A stretch of 64,000 bases of DNA, from contig CAVYAL010000005.1 in NCBI GenBank assembly GCA_963766505.1, positions 558,001-622,000 of the forward strand, written 5' to 3'. The first letter of the stretch is position 1. The number at the start of each line of letters is the position of its first letter. Both the position numbers and the translations under genes were made by a program. The notes beneath the pieces are model-generated. The model had not been told where the DNA came from, searched no databases, and saw nothing but the letters and a program-made list of their open reading frames with translations. Below are positions 60,015 to 64,000 of the stretch, piece after piece. Source of the DNA: DATIRA01 sp963766505 (lineage in GTDB: Bacteria; Pseudomonadota; Gammaproteobacteria; Steroidobacterales; Steroidobacteraceae).

Positions 60015-60569
60015 TCAGTGACGCGTCTTCGGCAGGGCCTGTGCGCGGCGCCAGTCGTCGAGCTCCTCGTCGACCAGCTGGACACCGACGCGAATGAACT
60101 CGACCAGCTCTGCATAGGCATTCTCCTCGATCTCCTCCTCGTCAGGCCCGGCGCTGCCGGCGCGGGCGATCTCGGCGAGGTCCTCGAGGATCTCGGCGGT
60201 GTCCTCGGACATCGGCAGTGGATCGCCCGTCCCCGCCGAACCGAGACCGTACAGGTAGCCCTGGCACCATGCGCCGAGCGCCTCGACCCTCTCGGGCAGT
60301 GGCGACCCCTCGGCGGGAAGCAGCGGCTCGAAGTCCAGGTCGGCTCCGCGCAGCGTGCTGACGGTATCCGAATAGAGGCTGGACAACACCCGTTCATCGG
60401 GCATCTGCTCGGGCTCCGGACGCAGCTCCTGCAACCAGTCCTCGAGGGAGTAGTCGCTGCGTGCCGCGATGGCCCCGCAGAGACACCCGTGCGCCTCGGC
60501 CGCGTGGACCACGGATCCGCCGGCGGCGAGCGAACGCGCGACGTCTTCGAAGGCCGGGGCAGAGTTCAT
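60015..60569 (-). CDS. ygfB: YgfB/UPF0149 family protein
   Basis: The 184-residue acidic helical protein matches YgfB: AAEAHGCLCGAIAARSDYSL near residue 23, ALGAWCQGYLYGLGSAGTGD in the middle, and EIEENAYAELVEFIRVGVQL near the C-terminus. In Pseudomonas a YgfB protein modulates beta-lactam resistance through ampD expression; a similar role here is conjecture. It is the first gene of ygfB-pepP-ubiH-visC, with a TACGAT -10 seven bases before its ATG and no ribosome-binding site. Confidence 0.92.
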   Translation of the reverse strand: MNSAPAFEDVARSLAAGGSVVHAAEAHGCLCGAIAARSDYSLEDWLQELRPEPEQMPDERVLSSLYSDTVSTLRGADLDFEPLLPAEGSPLPERVEALGAWCQGYLYGLGSAGTGDPLPMSEDTAEILEDLAEIARAGSAGPDEEEIEENAYAELVEFIRVGVQLVDEELDDWRRAQALPKTRH

Positions 60570-60576
60570 TCGATCT

Positions 60577-60585
60577 ATCGTAGCA
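60577..60585 (-). promoter_or_regulatory. Predicted extended -10 promoter of ygfB
   Basis: The minus strand reads TGC directly before TACGAT (60582-60577), an extended -10 (TGn plus -10). The ygfB ATG follows after exactly 7 nt, implying a leaderless mRNA. No -35 is evident, as usual for extended -10 promoters. Confidence 0.45.
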
Positions 60586-60612
60586 CTCCACCGGAGGACC
60601 GGATCGAGTCGA

Positions 60613-60641
60613 TTGATTCCCCCGGGGTGGGGCTCTATAGT
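60613..60641 (+). promoter_or_regulatory. Predicted promoter of the zapB-like/zapA/6S operon
   Basis: TTGATT (60613-60618) and TATAGT (60636-60641) are 17 bp apart, one of the best sigma70 matches in the window. The ATG of the zapB-like gene begins after exactly 7 more nt, so the transcript would start at the start codon. No Shine-Dalgarno sequence is present. Confidence 0.65.
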
Positions 60642-60648
60642 TCCGCGC

Positions 60649-60882
60649 ATGAGCGAGCAAGCCGCAAAGACTGCCGTAGACGCCGAACTCAAGCGCCTCG
60701 AGCGCCGCATCGACGAGCTGGTGGCGACCATGGAGCGCATGAAGGAAGAGAACCGTGCGCTGCGCCAGCGCCAGGACGCGCTGATCTCCGAGCGCGCCAG
60801 CCTGCTGCAGAAGAACGAACAGGTCCGCACGCGGGTCGAGGCGATGATCGGCCGGCTGAAGGCGATGGAGCACGGCGCTTGA
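60649..60882 (+). CDS. TIGR02449-type coiled-coil protein, ZapB-like
   Basis: This 77-residue protein is almost entirely a predicted coiled coil (LKRLERRIDELVATMERMKE, then ENRALRQRQDALISERASLL). It is directly upstream of zapA with a 4-nt TTGA overlap. Small coiled-coil proteins in this position form an uncharacterised family (TIGR02449) and resemble ZapB, which links ZapA to the division site. A role in Z-ring organisation is inferred from shape and context only. Confidence 0.82.
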   Translation: MSEQAAKTAVDAELKRLERRIDELVATMERMKEENRALRQRQDALISERASLLQKNEQVRTRVEAMIGRLKAMEHGA

Positions 60883-61196
60883 GCGAGGAACGCATCACGC
60901 GCGTCAGCGTGCGCCTGCTCGATCGCGAGTACCAGGTGGCGTGTCCGGCCGACGAGCGTTCCGCGCTGCTCGACTCGGCGGAGTACCTCGACGCCAAGAT
61001 GCGCGAGGTCCGCGACTCCGGCAACGTGGTCGGGCTCGACCGCATCGCCGTCATCTCAGCGCTCAACCTGGCCAACGAGCTGATCAAGCTGCGACGCGGC
61101 GGCACGGCGGTGGAGGGCGAGGTCGGCACTCGGCTCAGGGTGATCCGCGAGCGAGTGGAAGCAGCACTCGAAAAGGGTCAGCAGATGGAATTATAG
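60879..61196 (+). CDS. zapA: Cell division protein ZapA
   Basis: ZapA (105 aa) bundles FtsZ filaments. It has the N-terminal beta-rich head VSVRLLDREYQVACPADERS and the helical stalk VGLDRIAVISALNLANELIK. The start is TTG 60879, overlapping the preceding stop; no ATG fits, since the next Met is inside the head-stalk junction. It precedes the 6S RNA gene and fau, the arrangement conserved across gammaproteobacteria. Confidence 0.93.
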   Translation: MSEERITRVSVRLLDREYQVACPADERSALLDSAEYLDAKMREVRDSGNVVGLDRIAVISALNLANELIKLRRGGTAVEGEVGTRLRVIRERVEAALEKGQQMEL

Positions 61197-61227
61197 GGGC
61201 GCGGGCTGCGGCCCGGCCTCTTCGAAT

Positions 61228-61418
61228 TGGCGCCGCCTGCGGTGTTCGACACGGTCCGGGTTACCTCTCGACCGTAAGTCAAAAACCCAGGGGATCCTGA
61301 CCAGCGGCAGCATTGTGCACGTCCGCCTCGTGCGGGAAGCCTTAAGTGTCGCGGTTTTCCCCGCTTATTGCTCCATGTCGAGAGCAATGGCCCGTGACGG
61401 CACATGCGGGTGGCGCCT
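61228..61418 (+). ncRNA. ssrS: 6S RNA
   Basis: The segment between zapA and fau carries 6S RNA hallmarks. The arms GGCGCCGCCTGC (61229-61240) and GCGGGTGGCGCC (61406-61417) pair to form the closing stem with two wobble pairs. TGTTCGACACGGTCCGGG on the 5' side and GGGAAGCCTTAAGTGTCGCG on the 3' side match the conserved strands flanking the central bubble of E. coli 6S RNA. The RNA sequesters sigma70-RNA polymerase in stationary phase. Exact ends are uncertain by several bases. A TATAGG at 61192-61197 may be its own -10. Confidence 0.88.
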
Positions 61419-61446
61419 CCTCTTTCCCTGCATCGGTCCGGCGACG

Positions 61447-62088
61447 ATGGCCAAGCCCAGCAACGATACGAGCGCGGCGCGTCGGCGCATGCGCGCCGCT
61501 CGCAGCGCGCTCGCGCCGCGGGCGCGGCGTGCGGCCGAGGAATCGATCCGGCTTTCCATCCGGGACCTCGGGCTGCTCCGGCCGGGCGACAGGCTCGCCG
61601 TCTATCTCGCGATGCCGGGCGAGGTCGACCTCGCCGGCGTAGTGCAGGACGCGTTCCGGCTCGGCGTGGATCTCCATGCACCCAGGATCGCGAGCAGGCG
61701 TCGTCGCGAGATCATCTTCGTACCGTACGACGGCCGGTCCGGCCGCAACCCGTGGGGCTTCCCTGGCGTAGCCGAACCGCTTGCCGCAACGGCACGGCGC
61801 GTCCCGGTGCGGCGACTCGACACCGTGCTGTTGCCGGTGGTCGGCTTCGATCGAGCAGGCAATCGGCTCGGCATGGGCGCTGGCTTCTACGACCGCGCCT
61901 TGCGGATGCTCCAGGACCGTTCGCGCCGCTGGCGTCGTCCGCGCCTGGTGGGCGTCGCGTTCGCCTGCCAGGAACTGCCCGCGATAGAAGCATCCAGCTG
62001 GGACGTGCCGCTCGACCTCGTCGTGACGGAGCAGGAAGTCATCCGGCCCGTGCGCTCGCTCCCGCCTGGCGCATCGGCATCAAGCTAG
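61447..62088 (+). CDS. fau: 5-formyltetrahydrofolate cyclo-ligase
   Basis: The 213-residue enzyme (YgfA/MTHFS) recycles 5-formyl-THF to methenyl-THF using ATP. It has RRRMRAARSALAPRARRAAE at the start, the substrate region LAVYLAMPGEVDLAGVV and the ATP/phosphate motif LGMGAGFYDRALRML. It follows the 6S RNA gene, as in E. coli, where both can be made from one transcript. ATG 61447 lies 28 bp after the predicted 3' end of the 6S RNA. The reading frame extends upstream into the RNA but without family sequence. Confidence 0.92.
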   Translation: MAKPSNDTSAARRRMRAARSALAPRARRAAEESIRLSIRDLGLLRPGDRLAVYLAMPGEVDLAGVVQDAFRLGVDLHAPRIASRRRREIIFVPYDGRSGRNPWGFPGVAEPLAATARRVPVRRLDTVLLPVVGFDRAGNRLGMGAGFYDRALRMLQDRSRRWRRPRLVGVAFACQELPAIEASSWDVPLDLVVTEQEVIRPVRSLPPGASASS

Positions 62089-62103
62089 CGAGGTTCCCGA
62101 CAG

Positions 62104-62568
62104 ATGAATTACTGGCTGCTGAAGAGCGAACCGGATACGTTCGGCATCGACGACCTGGCAGCGGCGCCGCGTTCGACGACTGCATGGGACGGCGTGCGCA
62201 ACTACCAGGCCCGCAACATGCTGCGCGACGAGTTCCAGCGCGGCGACCTCGCCTTCCTCTATCACTCGAGCTGCAAGGAACCCGGGATCGCGGGCATCGT
62301 AAAGGTCGTCCGCCCAGGCTATCCGGATGCGAGCGCGCTCGACCGCAACGGCCCGTACTTCGATCCGCAGAGCGACCCGAAGTCACCGCGCTGGTTCACG
62401 GTAGACGTGAAACTCGTGCGGCGGATCGAGCCGCCGATCACGCTGAAGGAGTTGCGCGAGCATCAGCGAGGCGCATTGAAAGACATGCTGCTGCTTCGCC
62501 GCGGCAACCGACTTTCGGTCACTCCAGTCACCGCGAAAGAGTGGAACTTCATCCTCGGCATGCGTTGA
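62104..62568 (+). CDS. EVE domain protein
   Basis: The 154-residue protein is a single EVE domain: MNYWLLKSEPDTFGIDDLAA, TAWDGVRNYQARNMLRDEF, RGDLAFLYHSSCKEPGIAGI and the C-terminal VTAKEWNFILGM. EVE domains belong to the PUA-like/YTH superfamily and may bind modified bases in DNA or RNA; the exact ligand is unknown. It is close to human THYN1 in layout. It begins 16 bp after fau and is probably co-transcribed. Confidence 0.93.
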   Translation: MNYWLLKSEPDTFGIDDLAAAPRSTTAWDGVRNYQARNMLRDEFQRGDLAFLYHSSCKEPGIAGIVKVVRPGYPDASALDRNGPYFDPQSDPKSPRWFTVDVKLVRRIEPPITLKELREHQRGALKDMLLLRRGNRLSVTPVTAKEWNFILGMR

Positions 62569-62627
62569 ACGACAGCGACGCGACACTCGCGCCGAGGAAC
62601 GCGCGACAGATTTTCGTGACGAACCTC

Positions 62628-62656
62628 TTGCAATTAAGTTTTGATTTCTGTAAATA
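62628..62656 (+). promoter_or_regulatory. Predicted promoter of the H1-like gene
   Basis: TTGCAA (62628-62633) and TAAATA (62651-62656) are separated by 17 bp in an AT-rich patch that stands out from the surroundings. Transcription would start about 62663, leaving a leader of roughly 28 nt with a GGAG ribosome-binding site. The remaining 60 bp between the EVE gene and this promoter show nothing else. Confidence 0.6.
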
Positions 62657-62690
62657 CTGCGCGCGGACTAACCCGACTATGGAGATGATG

Positions 62691-62831
62691 ATGGCAACTG
62701 CAGTGAAGAAGGCGAAAGCCAAGAAGGCCGTGAAGAAGGCGAAGGCCAAGAAGACTGTCAAGAAGGCGAAGGCCAAGCGGACAGTGAAGAAGGCCGCCGC
62801 GAAGCGGAAGGTCGCCGCCAAGAAGAAGTAA
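62691..62831 (+). CDS. Histone H1-like Lys/Ala-rich protein
   Basis: The 46-residue protein is almost only Lys, Ala, Val, Arg and Thr, built on a nine-residue repeat of the VKKAKAKKA type. It resembles the C-terminal tail of histone H1 and the repeats of AlgP/HC2-like bacterial proteins. It should bind DNA or RNA non-specifically and compact nucleoid or bind RNA. Three in-frame ATGs precede (62679, 62685, 62688); ATG 62691 is best placed behind GGAG (62681-62684). It is a stand-alone gene with its own promoter. A SET methyltransferase in the same genome might modify it. Confidence 0.85.
   Translation: MATAVKKAKAKKAVKKAKAKKTVKKAKAKRTVKKAAAKRKVAAKKK
62703..62810 (+). repeat. 27-bp tandem repeat inside the H1-like gene
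   Basis: Four consecutive 27-bp units (starts at 62703, 62730, 62757 and 62784) encode the nine-residue motif. The first three are near-identical; the fourth is diverged. Units can be gained or lost by slippage, so length variation between strains is expected. Confidence 0.85.
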
Positions 62832-62852
62832 GCGACGATCGCATGCTTCAAA

Positions 62853-62876
62853 CTGTGCCCGCGAAAGCGGGCACAG
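62853..62876 (+). terminator. GC hairpin between the H1-like gene and rpiA
   Basis: A perfect 10-bp stem (arms 62853-62862 and 62867-62876) closes a GAAA tetraloop. It is followed by TCGTTTC, only a weak T tract, so termination may be partial. It lies 22 bp after the H1-like stop and 23 bp before the rpiA ATG and may also stabilise the H1-like mRNA 3' end. Confidence 0.6.
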
Positions 62877-62899
62877 TCGTTTCTGGAGACGCCAAACCA

Positions 62900-63565
62900 A
62901 TGAGCCAGGACCAGCAGAAGCAGCGCGCCGCCGAGGCCGCGCTGGAATTCGTCCCGCGCGATGCCGTGATCGGCGTCGGCACGGGTTCCACCGTAAATTT
63001 CTTCATCGACGGCCTGGCCGGACTGCGCGATCGGATCGCCGGCGCGGTCTCGAGCTCGGAGGCGAGCAGCCGTCGCCTGCGGTCGATCGGGATTCCGCTG
63101 CTGGAACTCAACGAGGTCGACGAGCTCCCGCTCTACGTCGACGGCGCGGACGAGGCGACACGCCGCCTCGAGCTGATAAAGGGTGGTGGCGGCGCACTGA
63201 CGCGCGAGAAGATCGTCGCGGCGGCCTCGCGTAAGTTCGTCTGCATCGTCGACGAGCGCAAGCTGGTCGGACGGCTCGGCGCCTTCCCGCTGCCGGTGGA
63301 AGTGATCCCGATGGCGCGCGCTTACGTGTCGCGTGAACTCGCGGCCCTCGGCGGCCGTCCGCTCTGGCGTGAAGGCACGGTCACCGACAACGGCAACCAC
63401 ATCGTCGACGTCGCCGGCCTCGATATCGTCGACGCCGGATCGCTCGAGCAGTCGATCAACCAGATTGCCGGTGTCGTCACGGTAGGACTCTTCGCGCACC
63501 GGCCTGCAGACCTGCTACTGGTAGGAACCGAGTCGGACGTCGTAACCTTGACGCGTGGCGATTGA
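62900..63565 (+). CDS. rpiA: Ribose-5-phosphate isomerase A
   Basis: RpiA (221 aa) interconverts ribose-5-P and ribulose-5-P. It has VIGVGTGSTVNFFIDGL near residue 30, SSEASSRRLRSIGIPLLEL, the catalytic YVDGADEATRRLELIKGGGG and LTREKIVAAASRKFVCIVDE. ATG 62900 gives the usual length (E. coli 219 aa); a longer in-frame start at 62843 would translate the upstream hairpin and is unlikely. The next gene overlaps its last 11 bp. Confidence 0.97.
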   Translation: MSQDQQKQRAAEAALEFVPRDAVIGVGTGSTVNFFIDGLAGLRDRIAGAVSSSEASSRRLRSIGIPLLELNEVDELPLYVDGADEATRRLELIKGGGGALTREKIVAAASRKFVCIVDERKLVGRLGAFPLPVEVIPMARAYVSRELAALGGRPLWREGTVTDNGNHIVDVAGLDIVDAGSLEQSINQIAGVVTVGLFAHRPADLLLVGTESDVVTLTRGD

Positions 63566-64000
63566 CGGTTCCCTGACAGCAGAACTCCAGGCGGCACTCG
63601 GCCCGCAGTCGGTCCTCGCGACGCCCGAGGCCTGTGTCGTTTACGAATGCGACGCACTCACGGCGCACCGCCGGCGTCCCGAACTCGTCGTGCTCCCGTC
63701 GTCGACCGCCGAGGTGCAGACGGTGCTCGCCGCCTGCCGGCGTCACGCGGTGCCGGTCGTCGCCCGCGGAGCCGGGACCGGCCTGTCGGGCGGCGCGCTG
63801 CCGGTGGTGGGTGGCGTGCTGCTCGTGCTCGCGAAGCTCGACCGGATCCTCGAGATCGACGCCGACCGGCGACTGGCGCGCATGCAGCCGGGCGTGACCA
63901 ACCTCTCCATCTCGGCCGCGGCCCGCCCTCACGGCCTGTACTACGCCCCGGATCCTTCCTCGCAGGTCGCCTGCACGATCGGCGGCAACGTAGCCGAGAA
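63555..64000 (+). CDS. glcD: Glycolate oxidase-type FAD-linked oxidase, N-terminal part
   Basis: The gene runs off the window; 148 codons are visible. It shows the FAD-binding (PCMH) domain of the GlcD/D-lactate dehydrogenase family: VVYECDALTAHRRRPELVVL, VPVVARGAGTGLSGGALPVV (FAD pyrophosphate loop) and YYAPDPSSQVACTIGGNVAE. GTG 63555 overlaps the end of rpiA by 11 bp. If glcE and glcF follow outside the window it would be glycolate oxidase; D-lactate dehydrogenase is the alternative. Confidence 0.85.
   Translation, partial: MAIDGSLTAELQAALGPQSVLATPEACVVYECDALTAHRRRPELVVLPSSTAEVQTVLAACRRHAVPVVARGAGTGLSGGALPVVGGVLLVLAKLDRILEIDADRRLARMQPGVTNLSISAAARPHGLYYAPDPSSQVACTIGGNVAE

Noticed and set aside
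57180..61196. A very long plus-strand open frame (over 1300 codons) across pepP, ubiH and ygfB
   Set aside because: It is antisense to well-identified genes; its translation is low-complexity Arg/His/Gln-rich, as expected of GC-rich shadow frames. Only its last 318 bp are real (zapA).
1..64000. CRISPR arrays, insertion sequences, integrases, phage genes, tRNA or rRNA genes
   Set aside because: None seen: no regularly spaced repeats, no transposase-like proteins, and all gaps over 100 bp were read without finding cloverleaf-like or rRNA sequence.

Overview
The window is a compact, high-GC bacterial chromosome segment with almost no intergenic DNA and many ATGA/GTGA/TTGA stop-start overlaps. 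Gene content and order point to a gammaproteobacterium: mreBCD-mrdA-rodA-mltB-dacA, amgK-murU divergent from lptD-surA-pdxA-rsmA-apaGH, and ygfB-pepP-ubiH-visC divergent from a zapB-like gene-zapA-6S RNA-fau. Split glycine decarboxylase (gcvPA/gcvPB), GatCAB, class I fumarase, kynureninase and the MurNAc recycling pair suggest a lineage near Xanthomonadales/Nevskiales/Woeseiales rather than the enterics. The lineage is inference from gene order; no rRNA is present. No tRNA, prophage, insertion sequence or CRISPR array was seen.

Layout. 1-6.9 kb (minus strand): metF (cut by the edge) behind an ArsR/methyltransferase-like regulator, hslO, class I fumarase, gatB-gatA-gatC. 7.0-16.1 kb (plus): rod-shape and peptidoglycan genes mreB to dacA, a D-amino acid aminotransferase and ybeD. 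16.1-19.6 kb (minus): lipB, lipA, murU, amgK. 19.6-26.7 kb (plus): outer-membrane biogenesis (lptD, surA), pdxA, rsmA, a universal stress protein, apaG, apaH. 26.7-30.5 kb: a secreted unknown, a KynB-like hydrolase with kynU, and an FKBP isomerase. 30.5-34.4 kb (minus): rlmI, then lgt-thyA-SET methyltransferase-folA. 34.5-36.6 kb: a YyaL/DUF255 protein. 36.6-49.9 kb (minus): 13 co-directional genes starting with gcvT-gcvH-gcvPA-gcvPB behind a tandem glycine riboswitch, then a tiny membrane ORF, a PfkB kinase, a double HtrA-type protease resembling eukaryotic Nma111, Sua5, an ornithine-decarboxylase-like enzyme, ComB, HAD, HIT and an M23 peptidase. 50.3-54.5 kb (plus): DUF885 peptidase-like protein, ispG, a pterin dehydratase, a DUF2189 membrane protein. 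54.5-60.6 kb (minus): acyl-CoA dehydrogenase, two ubiquinone hydroxylases, pepP, ygfB. 60.6-64 kb (plus): zapB-like, zapA, 6S RNA, fau, an EVE protein, a histone H1-like protein, rpiA, glcD (cut).

Most of the window is core housekeeping: cell-wall elongation and recycling, outer-membrane assembly, lipoylation plus glycine cleavage (lipA/lipB and gcvH are functionally linked), folate/thymidylate, ubiquinone and isoprenoid synthesis. The observations most worth checking are a periplasmic bacterial relative of Nma111/Deg7, a SET-domain lysine methyltransferase coupled to thyA/folA in a genome that also has a lysine-repeat H1-like protein, a lipA gene whose conserved N-terminus has no canonical start codon, an ArsR-type promoter/operator in front of a degenerate methyltransferase domain, and four promoters whose -10 element lies exactly 7 nt before an ATG, implying leaderless mRNAs.
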